DNA from: Nocardioidaceae bacterium
GTDB taxonomy: Bacteria > Actinomycetota > Actinomycetes > Propionibacteriales > Nocardioidaceae
Length of the DNA: 10,996 nt
Reading direction: 5' to 3'
NCBI GenBank assembly: GCA_013698435.1
Contig: JACCVA010000432.1
Location: 1 to 10,996, forward strand
Each line of letters begins with the position of its first letter. Position 1 is the first letter of the stretch. A program made the translations under genes and the position numbers. This document shows positions 1 through 7,200 of the stretch, piece by piece. The notes beneath the pieces are model-generated. The model saw only the letters and a program-made list of their open reading frames with translations, made no database searches and was not told where the DNA came from.

Positions 1-19
1 AAACTTCTCGCACCGACGG

Positions 20-2113
20 TCAGGACGCGTCGGAGCCTCGCCGCCGGGCCGCACAAAGGGCCAGCACCTGCCCGCCGTACTTGTCGAGCTTCGACTGCCC
101 GATGCCGGGCACACGCGCCAAGCCGGCGACGTCTTCGGGCCTCATCTCCGCCAGCGCCGTCAAGGTGGCGTCGGTGAAGACGCAGTACGCCGGCAGACCC
201 TCCTCCCCCGCGCGCCCGCGTCGCCACTCGCGCAAGGTCTCGAACAGCTCCTCGTCGTAGGAGCTCGGGCAACCGACGCAGCGACCGAGTTTGCGCTCGC
301 GCGGCTCGATCAACGAACGACCACAGACACGGCACGTCGAGACACCGCGCTTGCCGGACCGAGCGCGCGCACGGGTCGGCCGCTCGCGCGCTCCGGAAGC
401 GCGCGCCGTCTCATCGAGCAGACCGTCGAGGAAACGGCTCGGCCCGCGGGAGCCACGTCCTCCCGGCGTACGCGCCGCTGCCCAGGAGACGTGGAGCTGG
501 TCACGCGCACGAGTGATCCCGACGTAGAGCAGCCGGCGTTCTTCGCTGACTGCCTGCGCGGTGTCGGCGTAGACGATCGGCATCGTGCCCTCGTGCATCC
601 CCGCCAGGAACGTCACCGGCCACTCCAGGCCCTTGGCGGCGTGCAGCGTGGTGAGCGTGACGCCGACGGCCACCGGCGCGTGCTGTGCCTCGGCGCGACG
701 CTGGAGCTCGGCGACGAAACCGGCGAGGTCGAGCTGCGGATGCACGCTGGAGAGCTCGTCGGCGACATTTACGACAGCCTGCAGCGACTCCCACCGATCG
801 CGCACACTGCCGCGGCCCGCCGGGGCGTCGCGAGTCCACCCCATGGCGCTCAGCACATGGCTGACCTGGGTGGCCACGCTGTCGTCGGACACCGCGGCCT
901 CATGGACGGCGCCACGCAGGAGGGTAAGGGCTTGGCGCACCTCGGGCCGCTCGAAGAACCGCTCGGCGCCGCGGACGACGAACGGGATCGCCCGCTCGGC
1001 AAGAGCGTCCTCGAAGCTCTCGGACTGTGCGTTGATGCGAAACAGCACGGCGATGTCGGACGGGGTCGTCCCTGCGGCGACGAGGTCCCTGATCTGGTCG
1101 GCCACCGAGCTGGCCTCGGCGAGCTCGTCGAGGTAACCCCGAAACGACACCGGCACGCCTGCGGGTCGCGTTGCCCGCAGCCGGACGGCGCCACCGCCGA
1201 GCTCCGCTCGCATCACGGTGTTGGCGGACTCGATCACCTGCGGGGTGGACCGGTAGTTGCGGTCGAGGGTCACGGTGGTGGCACCAGGAAACTTGCGAGG
1301 GAAATGGAGCAAGTGGTCAGGAGACGCGCCGGTGAACGAGTAGATCGTCTGCGCCGGGTCGCCCACCACGCACAGGCGGTCGCGCCCGCCGAGCCACAGG
1401 TCGAGCAGACTCGCCTGCAGCGGGTTGACGTCTTGGAACTCGTCGACGACGAAGGCCTGGTACTGCTTGCGGATGCTGGAGGCTGCAGTCTCGTCGTCGC
1501 TGAGAACCGCCGCTGCACACAAGAGCACGTCCTCGAGGTCGATCCGGTGCCGAGCCTGCTTGGTCTCCTCGTAGGCCTCGTAGATGCCGGCCACGGTGGC
1601 GGCGTCGTAGCCGTCGAGGGTGCGCCCCGCCTGCGCTGCAACCGTGGCGTAGTCCTGCGGCCGCACGTTGGACACCTTGGCCCACTCGATCTCCCCGGCC
1701 AGGTCGCGCAGGTCGGCCTGGGTGGCCTTGAGCCGACGGTGCGCCGTGGCGGCGGCGAGCAGAGAGATCTTCGAGCCGACGACCGGCGGCAGCTCCGCAC
1801 CGTACGCCTTGGGCCAGAAGTAGCGCGCCTGGCGCAGCGCCGCCGAGTGAAATGTTCGGGCCTGCACACCGACGGCCCCGAGCCGAGCCAGCCGGGAGCG
1901 CAGCTCGCCGGCGGCGCGGGTCGTGAACGTCACAGCCAGCACCTCGGTAGGCACCAGTACGCCACTCGCGACGGCGTAGCCGATGCGATGGGTGATCGCC
2001 CGGGTCTTGCCGGTGCCCGCCCCGGCCAGCACCCGCATCGGACCGTCGAGGTGCACCGCGACCTCCCGCTGCTCGGGATCGAGGCCCTCCAGCAGAAGGT
2101 CGGGGTCGGGCAC
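20..2113 (-). CDS. uvrD2: ATP-dependent DNA helicase UvrD2 (SF1A, HRDC domain)
   Basis: This is a 3'-5' superfamily 1A DNA helicase of the actinobacterial UvrD2 type, 697 aa and close to the roughly 700 aa of the mycobacterial protein. Numbered from the GTG at 2113, it shows a Q-motif near residue 15, Walker A GAGTGKT (31-37), Walker B VDEFQD (223-228), GDPAQTIY (251-258), motif IV NYRST (286-290), TLHAAKGLEW (489-498) and motif VI EERRLLYVGITRAR (525-537). An Arg/Gly-rich linker follows. Next comes a four-cysteine cluster, C594-x2-C597-x14-C612-x2-C615, which probably binds zinc, and then a C-terminal HRDC domain (about 619-688, with GLARVPGIGQSKLDKYG). I chose the GTG at 2113 because an AAGAGAG stretch lies 7 nt upstream and homology begins right there; the frame stays open to 2269 but would then run across the mrx1 promoter and start. 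In mycobacteria uvrD2 is reported essential. The gene diverges from mrx1. The identification is firm; the exact start is slightly less so. Confidence 0.95.
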   Translation of the reverse strand: MPDPDLLLEGLDPEQREVAVHLDGPMRVLAGAGTGKTRAITHRIGYAVASGVLVPTEVLAVTFTTRAAGELRSRLARLGAVGVQARTFHSAALRQARYFWPKAYGAELPPVVGSKISLLAAATAHRRLKATQADLRDLAGEIEWAKVSNVRPQDYATVAAQAGRTLDGYDAATVAGIYEAYEETKQARHRIDLEDVLLCAAAVLSDDETAASSIRKQYQAFVVDEFQDVNPLQASLLDLWLGGRDRLCVVGDPAQTIYSFTGASPDHLLHFPRKFPGATTVTLDRNYRSTPQVIESANTVMRAELGGGAVRLRATRPAGVPVSFRGYLDELAEASSVADQIRDLVAAGTTPSDIAVLFRINAQSESFEDALAERAIPFVVRGAERFFERPEVRQALTLLRGAVHEAAVSDDSVATQVSHVLSAMGWTRDAPAGRGSVRDRWESLQAVVNVADELSSVHPQLDLAGFVAELQRRAEAQHAPVAVGVTLTTLHAAKGLEWPVTFLAGMHEGTMPIVYADTAQAVSEERRLLYVGITRARDQLHVSWAAARTPGGRGSRGPSRFLDGLLDETARASGARERPTRARARSGKRGVSTCRVCGRSLIEPRERKLGRCVGCPSSYDEELFETLREWRRGRAGEEGLPAYCVFTDATLTALAEMRPEDVAGLARVPGIGQSKLDKYGGQVLALCAARRRGSDAS

Positions 2114-2120
2114 GTGGAGT

Positions 2121-2138
2121 CTCTCTTCTCGACAAATA
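2121..2138 (-). promoter_or_regulatory. uvrD2 ribosome binding site and weak -10 candidate
   Basis: On the minus strand an AAGAGAG stretch (2127-2121) lies 7 nt before the GTG at 2113 and is the likely ribosome binding site. A TATTTG hexamer (2138-2133) sits just upstream and resembles a -10 element, but no convincing -35 precedes it. Its expected transcript start would fall at the edge of the ribosome binding site. The ribosome binding site is plausible; the promoter is only a guess. Confidence 0.3.
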
Positions 2139-2150
2139 GCGCTGGCAGAC

Positions 2151-2176
2151 GGGAATGGTGGCGTCGGGCCGACGTT
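2151..2176 (+). promoter_or_regulatory. Putative SigR/SigH (thiol-stress ECF sigma) promoter of mrx1
   Basis: GGGAAT (2151-2156), 17 nt, then GTT (2174-2176, context CGTTGG) matches the consensus for the disulfide-stress ECF sigma factors SigR of Streptomyces and SigH of Mycobacterium. Transcription would begin near 2183, giving an mRNA leader of about 35 nt that contains the strong ribosome binding site of mrx1. The downstream gene encodes a mycothiol-dependent redox protein, the kind of target these sigma factors control. Sequence and spacing are seen directly; control by SigR/SigH is inferred. Confidence 0.6.
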
Positions 2177-2203
2177 GGCATACCAGTAGCAGCCTAAGCG
2201 CGC

Positions 2204-2210
2204 GGAAGGA
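2204..2210 (+). promoter_or_regulatory. Shine-Dalgarno site of mrx1
   Basis: GGAAGGA lies 8 nt upstream of the ATG at 2219. It is one of the strongest ribosome binding sites in the window and fixes the mrx1 start. Confidence 0.8.
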
Positions 2211-2218
2211 CAGTCTCG

Positions 2219-2461
2219 ATGCCGGAACAGTTCACCATGTACTCGACCCCCTGGTGCGGGTACTGCCACCGTCTCAAGGGACAGCTGCAGCGAGAGGGCA
2301 TCGGGTTCCGCGAGGTCGACATCGAGGACGACCCGGACTCCGCCCGCATCGTCGAAGAGGTCAACCGGGGCAACCAGACCGTTCCGACCGTCGTCTTCGC
2401 CGACGGCTCTGCGATGACGAACCCGAGCTTGGCACAGGTCAAAGCGAAGATCGGCGCCTGA
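2219..2461 (+). CDS. mrx1: Mycoredoxin Mrx1 (glutaredoxin-like, CGYC)
   Basis: This 80 aa cytosolic thioredoxin-fold protein belongs to the mycoredoxin family. Such proteins use the actinobacterial thiol mycothiol to reduce S-mycothiolated proteins and are themselves recycled by mycothiol and mycothiol disulfide reductase. The active site is C13-G-Y-C16 preceded by TPW; in the family the first cysteine is the nucleophile. A TVP loop with the cis-proline (54-56) and a NQTVPTVVFADG segment complete the fold. The full length closely resembles Mycobacterium tuberculosis Rv3198A (CGYC, similar C-terminal NPS..VKAK). The ATG at 2219 has a strong Shine-Dalgarno site 8 nt upstream. The gene diverges from uvrD2 and converges on nudC with a 9 bp gap. 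A thiol-stress-type promoter sits upstream, which fits the role. Confidence 0.95.
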   Translation: MPEQFTMYSTPWCGYCHRLKGQLQREGIGFREVDIEDDPDSARIVEEVNRGNQTVPTVVFADGSAMTNPSLAQVKAKIGA

Positions 2462-2473
2462 GGCCGCGGCTCA
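2459..2473. repeat. Imperfect palindrome joining the mrx1 and nudC stop codons
   Basis: The 15 bp TGAGGCCGCGGCTCA contains the mrx1 stop TGA (2459-2461) and, on the other strand, the nudC stop TGA (2473-2471), with a perfect GCCGCGGC core. It could form a short hairpin in either transcript, but neither side has a T-tract. A role in termination is therefore unproven, and the symmetry partly follows from two facing TGA stops. Confidence 0.35.
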
Positions 2474-3433
2474 CATCGCCAGCACATTCGCCGGCAGCTC
2501 CTCGCCGTACCAACGGGTGATCAGCGCTCCGGCAATGGAGATCGTCGTGGGGAGCCCTATCTCGCCCGCCTCGACGGCCGCGCGCAGCTCGTTACTGGTG
2601 AACCAGCGCGCCTCGGTAATCTCCTTGCCGTCGACGACGATGTGCTGGCTGCTGGCGTGCGCCTCGAAGCCGAGCATCAAGCTCGAGGGGAACGGCCAGG
2701 GCTGGCTGCCGAGGTAGGTCACCCGGTCGATCTCCACGCCCACCTCCTCGCGCACCTCTCGCACCACCGCCTGCTCCGGGGACTCGCCCGGCTCGACGAA
2801 GCCGGCCAGCGTCGAGTACCAGCCGTCGGCACGGGCGCTGTTGTGGCCGAGCAGACAACGACCCTCGTCGTCGACGACAGTCATGATCACCGCCGGGTCC
2901 GTGCGGGGGAAGTGGTCGCTCCCGCACTGCGGACAGTGCCGCGCCTCCCCGGAACGGATGACCTCAGTCTGGGCTCCGCAGACCGCACATCGTGGGTGAC
3001 GAAGATGCCATTGAGCCAGCGCAGTCGCGTGCACGGCGTACGAGGCGTCGTCATCCGTCAGCCGCTGTGCCAGCCGTCGCAGTGGTGAGAAGTACTGCGG
3101 GGTCGGCGGCTGCGCTACGGCGGGTGACACCTGGATCTCGTCGTACTCCCTCGGCGGGTCCGACCCGGGGTCGGGCGTCATGACGACGAAGCGGGTGACG
3201 CCGTCAGTGAGCCCGAGGAGCATCCGTTCCCCGTCGGGCGCCGCCGCCGGAGAGCTCCAGATCAGAGCGCTGCCATCGTCGGTCGCGGCCAGGTCGACGC
3301 CACGCATCGCCACGACGCGCGTACGCGGGTCCGACCAGGCGGCGGCAAGGAAGGCCTCGTCGGTTCGTCGCTCACCGAGGCGGTCGTGGGTGGAGCGGCG
3401 GAAGGGGAAGTCGGGCAACGCGTCCGAGGTCAC
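2471..3433 (-). CDS. nudC: NAD(+) diphosphatase / NAD-capped RNA hydrolase NudC (Nudix)
   Basis: This 320 aa Nudix enzyme cleaves NAD(H) to NMN(H) plus AMP, and relatives also remove NAD caps from RNA 5' ends. It has an N-terminal domain, a four-cysteine zinc site (C149, C152, C167, C170), and a complete Nudix box from G211 to V233 (G-x5-E-x7-RE-V-x-EE-x-G-V) with metal-binding E226, E229 and E230. Just downstream is the NudC signature SQPWPFPSS (243-251), which separates it from other Nudix enzymes. Length is near that of M. tuberculosis NudC (about 313 aa). I chose the GTG at 3433: the protein then begins at the expected point, while the longer open frame (to 4090) lies antisense to deoD. 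No ribosome binding site precedes this GTG, but a -10-like TACCCT is placed for leaderless initiation. It converges on mrx1 and diverges from deoD across 42 bp. Confidence 0.94.
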   Translation of the reverse strand: MTSDALPDFPFRRSTHDRLGERRTDEAFLAAAWSDPRTRVVAMRGVDLAATDDGSALIWSSPAAAPDGERMLLGLTDGVTRFVVMTPDPGSDPPREYDEIQVSPAVAQPPTPQYFSPLRRLAQRLTDDDASYAVHATALAQWHLRHPRCAVCGAQTEVIRSGEARHCPQCGSDHFPRTDPAVIMTVVDDEGRCLLGHNSARADGWYSTLAGFVEPGESPEQAVVREVREEVGVEIDRVTYLGSQPWPFPSSLMLGFEAHASSQHIVVDGKEITEARWFTSNELRAAVEAGEIGLPTTISIAGALITRWYGEELPANVLAM

Positions 3434-3440
3434 GGCGTCG

Positions 3441-3446
3441 AGGGTA
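3441..3446 (-). promoter_or_regulatory. Candidate -10 element for leaderless nudC mRNA
   Basis: On the minus strand TACCCT (fits TANNNT) is separated by exactly 7 nt from the GTG of nudC, so transcription would start at or next to the start codon. There is no Shine-Dalgarno-like sequence in this gap, which is typical of actinobacterial leaderless genes. No clear -35 is visible. Confidence 0.45.
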
Positions 3447-3463
3447 CGCCGGGCAGGTCTGGC

Positions 3464-3467
3464 AGGA
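3464..3467 (+). promoter_or_regulatory. Shine-Dalgarno site of deoD
   Basis: AGGA lies 8 nt before the ATG at 3476 and supports that start rather than the in-frame ATG upstream at 3386, which lies inside the nudC coding region. No convincing -10/-35 pair for deoD is visible in the 42 bp gap. Its promoter may lie within the start of nudC. Confidence 0.6.
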
Positions 3468-3475
3468 TCGCGGCC

Positions 3476-4195
3476 ATGAGCACTCACATCGGAGCGGAGC
3501 CAGGCGATATCGCTGCGCGCGTCTTGCTGCCGGGCGACCCGTTGCGCGCTACCTGGATCGCCGAGACGTTTCTCGAGGGTGCGCGGCGCTACTCGAGCGT
3601 GCGCGCCATGCACGGTTACACCGGCACCTACCGAGGCGAGGCCGTCTCGGTGCAGGGCACCGGGATGGGAATGCCCTCGGCGTCCATCTACGTCAACGAG
3701 CTCATCCGCGACTACGACTGCCAGCAGCTCGTGCGGGTCGGCTCGTGCGGTGCCGTGTCGGACCGGCTCAAGATCCGCGATGTCGTGCTGGCGATCAGTG
3801 CGGCGACCGACTCGTCGATGAACCGGATCCGCTTCGAGGGACTCGACTACGCCGCTACGGCCGACTTCCACCTGCTGCGGGCGGCCTACGACGCCGCGGA
3901 AGCCGCGGGGGTCGCAGTCACCGTGGGCCAGCTCTTCTCGTCGGACTCGTTCTACTCCGACCGCCCCGAGCTTCTGCAGCGGATGACGCAGTACGGCGTG
4001 GTCGCCGTCGAGATGGAGGCCAACGCGCTCTACACCCTCGCCGCCAAGCACGGTCGCCAGGCGCTGTGCGTGTGCACCGTCTCGGATCACATCGTCACGG
4101 GCGAGGAGACGTCGACGCAGGAGCGGGAGCAGACGTTCGGCGACATGGTGGCGGTGGCCCTCGACGCCATCCTGGCCACACCTCTCCCCGGCTGA
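3476..4195 (+). CDS. deoD: Purine nucleoside phosphorylase, DeoD (hexameric) type
   Basis: This 239 aa enzyme reversibly splits purine (deoxy)ribonucleosides with phosphate into free base and (deoxy)ribose-1-phosphate, in purine salvage. It aligns without gaps to E. coli DeoD, also 239 aa, and keeps its key residues at the same numbers: H4, G20, R24, R43, R87, F159, E179-M180-E181, D204 and R217. Landmarks include LLPGDPLRA (17-25), RVGSCGAV (87-94) and VSDH (202-205). Catalytic D204 with R217 marks the hexameric family that accepts 6-amino as well as 6-oxo purines, so adenosine should be a substrate; the trimeric type common in actinobacteria lacks this pair. The ATG at 3476 has AGGA 8 nt upstream. 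The gene is divergent from nudC and converges on adnB. It is not part of the mycobacterial version of this locus as I recall it, so it may be a lineage-specific insertion. Base composition looks like that of its neighbours. Confidence 0.95.
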   Translation: MSTHIGAEPGDIAARVLLPGDPLRATWIAETFLEGARRYSSVRAMHGYTGTYRGEAVSVQGTGMGMPSASIYVNELIRDYDCQQLVRVGSCGAVSDRLKIRDVVLAISAATDSSMNRIRFEGLDYAATADFHLLRAAYDAAEAAGVAVTVGQLFSSDSFYSDRPELLQRMTQYGVVAVEMEANALYTLAAKHGRQALCVCTVSDHIVTGEETSTQEREQTFGDMVAVALDAILATPLPG

Positions 4196-4200
4196 CTCTT

Positions 4201-4218
4201 CCCGCGATTGCAGGCGGG
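4201..4218. terminator. Weak GC hairpin between convergent deoD and adnB
   Basis: CCCGC (4201-4205) and GCGGG (4214-4218) form a 5 bp stem with an 8 nt loop, filling most of the 23 bp between the deoD and adnB stop codons. It could act in both directions, but there is no T-tract on either side and the stem is short, so this is a tentative call. Confidence 0.35.
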
Positions 4219-7200
4219 CTAAGCGGTGCCGGTCACGAGACGTTCGATGGCGCCACGGTCCGGCAGGGTGTCGTAGTTGACGACGTCACCTGACCGCACG
4301 TAGTAGAAGGCGGCTTCAACCGCGTCTGGGTGCACGCCGGTCAGCTCGGCCCAGGCCACCCGGTAGATCGCCAGCTGGAGCGGGTCGGCGTCGTGTTGCT
4401 GGTTGGTCTTCCAGTCGACGACGAGGAACCCGGTCGGGGTCTCATAGACCGCGTCGATGCGCCCGCGGACCACCTGACCACCCAGCACGAGGGAGAACGC
4501 TGCTTCTACCTGATGAGGGGTGCGCTCGCCGAACGGGCCGGCCCGGAACGCCTCGATCAGCTCGGCCAGGTCGTCGTCGCCGCTGATGTCGGCGTCGCCT
4601 CGCCCCGGCAGCTCCTCGGGATCAAGAAGCATGGGGCGACCGATGTGGCCCTCGACCCAGGCGTGGAAGCGGGTGCCGAAGCGAGCCGACGGCGACGGCT
4701 TGCGCGGCATGGGCCGGGCGAGCTGCCTGGCGAGCCCCTCGGGATCGTCGTTGAGTCGCAGCAGCGTCGTAGCGGACAGCTGGTCGGGGAGGCGGACGAC
4801 GACCTCGTCGGCTCGGCTCATCTGGACTTCCTCCACCAGCCGACGGATCTCACGGTCCCACTGGTCGACCTGGGTGAGCTCGTCGAGCATCAGTTCGTCG
4901 TCGGCGTCTCTGGCGGCTTGCACCGGCCCGGCGGCGCGCGCCTCCTCGACCAGAGCAGCGGCGGCCAGCCGCTGTGCCACCTCGACGTCACCCGCCTCGA
5001 CCGGCCAGGCATAGCGCTCGAGCTTGCGGTTGGCGGGGTTGTCGCTGTCGGCGTCGGGCGCTGACGTCAGGACCTCTGGCACATCACCCCATGACCGCAT
5101 GGCGGCGGCGATGTCGTCCATGAACACCGACGGCCCCCGCGGTTGTTTCTGCTCCGGCCCCCACCAATGGCAGGACACGACGAGCGTCTGCCGCGGCCGC
5201 GTCACGGCGACATAGGCGAGCCGTCGCTCCTCGCGGAGCTCGGCTGCCTTCGAGTCGTCGACGAACTGCTGCAGACCCTTGTTGCTGCGCTCCCGGACGA
5301 CCGGGAGGTCGACGGCGTCACCGCGCAGCGGCGACGGCAGCTCGGTCATTCCTGTCGGCCAGCGCGACCGGCCTTGCGCAGACGGGAAGACCTTGGCGCA
5401 CATGGCGGGAACGAAGACCACGTCCCACTCGAGCCCCTTGGCCCGGTGCACGGTGAGCAGCTTGACCGAGTTCGCCTCGGTCGGGATGGCCAGCGCGAGC
5501 CCTTGGGCGTACTCCTCCTCCGCCTGGAGATAGGCGAGCAGACCCGGCAGCGAGGCATCGCCGTCGATGCCTGCGAACGACGCGATCGCGTCAAGGAACG
5601 TCGCGAGGTTGTCGCGGCGCGCCGACGCCACCGCGGACGTCGAGGACGCGAGCTCGACCTCGAGCCCCGTCACGTCGATGACCCGACGCACGAGGTCGAG
5701 CAACGGCTCACCGACGTAACGCCGCAGCGTGCGGATCTCCTGGGCCAGCGCCTTGAACCGCTCAAGCGCTTGCGTGGAGTAGGCCAGCCGACCGGGGTCT
5801 TCAAGGGCCTCGACCAAGGAGACGACATCAGCAGGATCGGTGCCCGCCACCGCCTGCTCGAGCGCGGCGCCAACGTCGTCGGGATCGGCCGCCTGCTGGA
5901 AGGCGAGCAATTGGGCGCGCTCCCCCAACAGCGCCAGGTCACGGACGCCGATCGCCCACCGTGGCCCGGCGAGCAGGCTCAGCAGCGAGGCGTTGGCGGT
6001 GACGTCGTGCATCACCTGGAGTGTCGCCACCACCTCGGCGACCTCCGGCATCGCCAGCAGGCCACTGAGGCCGACCACTTCGACGGGTACGCCGGCGGCC
6101 ACGAGAGCGTCGTGGACGCCGCCGGCGATCTTGTTGTCGCGGACGAGCACACCGATCTGGCTCCACATCGGCACTGGCATCGCCGCGTGGGCCGCCGGGA
6201 CCTCACGGGCCAGGAAGCGAAGCTCGTCGTCGTAGGTCTCGAGGACGGCTGCGCGCACGACGCCCTCGCGTGCCGAAGGAGCAGGGACGAGGGGCTCGGC
6301 TGCCGAGTGGGTGGCGTAGAGGTCGGCTGCGATGGTGTTGGCGGTCTGCAGGATGCGGACCTGCGAACGCCGGTTGACGCTGAGCGGGTACGGCTGCGGT
6401 GCAGCTGATGATGGGGGTGGCGGGAAGTCGCGCCCGAACTGCTCGATGTTGCTCACCGAAGCACCGCGCCAACCGTAGATCGCCTGACACGGGTCACCGA
6501 CCGCCGTCACCGGGTGACCCAGGCCCTCCTCGACCGAGCTGCCCGAGAACAGGGCGCCGAGCAACCTTGCCTGCGCAACCGAGGTGTCTTGATACTCGTC
6601 GAGAAGGACGACCCTGAACTGCTCGCGCTCGGCGGCCCCGACCTCTGGTCGGGTCTCGGCGAGATGCGCGCCGAGCGCCATCTGGTCGGAGAAGTCCATG
6701 ACGCCGAGCTCACGCTTGAGCCGGCGGTAGCCCTCGACGAAGGCAAGCAGCTCCCCGCGCTTCGCGAAAGCCGCCAGCACCTGCTTCACGTCGCCGGTCT
6801 GCTTCGCCGTCTCCCACAGCGGCGCCTCCACTGCTTGGAAGCGGCGCAGCTGCTCCGGCGTGACCAGGTGCTCCGACAGCTCGGCATCGAGAGCGAGCAG
6901 GCCGGCCACGCTGGTCGCGACCCAGGTGCTGAGGTGCTCGACCCGACCGGTGTGCCGACGGATGGCGCGGGCGGCCAGCTGGAAGCGGGACGCGTCGGCG
7001 ATGACGCGGGTGTCGGGCTCGTGGCCGATCCGCAGACCGTGCTCGGTGAGCAGACGGGCGGCGTAGGCGTGGTAGGTGAGTACGGTCGGCTCGAGCGGTT
7101 CGTCGTCACCCGCCTCGACGAGCGCGCCGGGTCGACGCAACAGCCCGGCGTCGACAAGGCTGTCGCGGACTCGGTGGCCGAGCTCGGCCGCTGCCTTGTT

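Noticed and set aside
491..2197. 568-codon open frame on the plus strand opposite uvrD2
   Set aside because: It lies wholly antisense to a clear helicase gene, its translation shows no recognisable domain and is low-complexity (His, Arg, Gly-rich), as expected for a shadow frame in high-G+C DNA.
2114..2269. Upstream start of uvrD2 at 2269
   Set aside because: The extension would overlap the mrx1 start and its promoter on the other strand, and the family protein begins near the GTG at 2113.
3386..3475. Upstream start of deoD at 3386
   Set aside because: The extra 30 residues fall in the nudC coding region and have no counterpart in DeoD proteins. The ATG at 3476 has a ribosome binding site and gives the exact E. 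coli length.
3661..3690. Second GGGAAT motif as a SigR/SigH promoter
   Set aside because: GGGAAT occurs within deoD, but no GTT follows at 16-19 nt, and it encodes the conserved GMGMPS segment.
3434..4090. N-terminal extension of nudC to 4090
   Set aside because: The added 219 codons are antisense to deoD, which has a gap-free match to a known enzyme. The Nudix protein has its normal length from the GTG at 3433.
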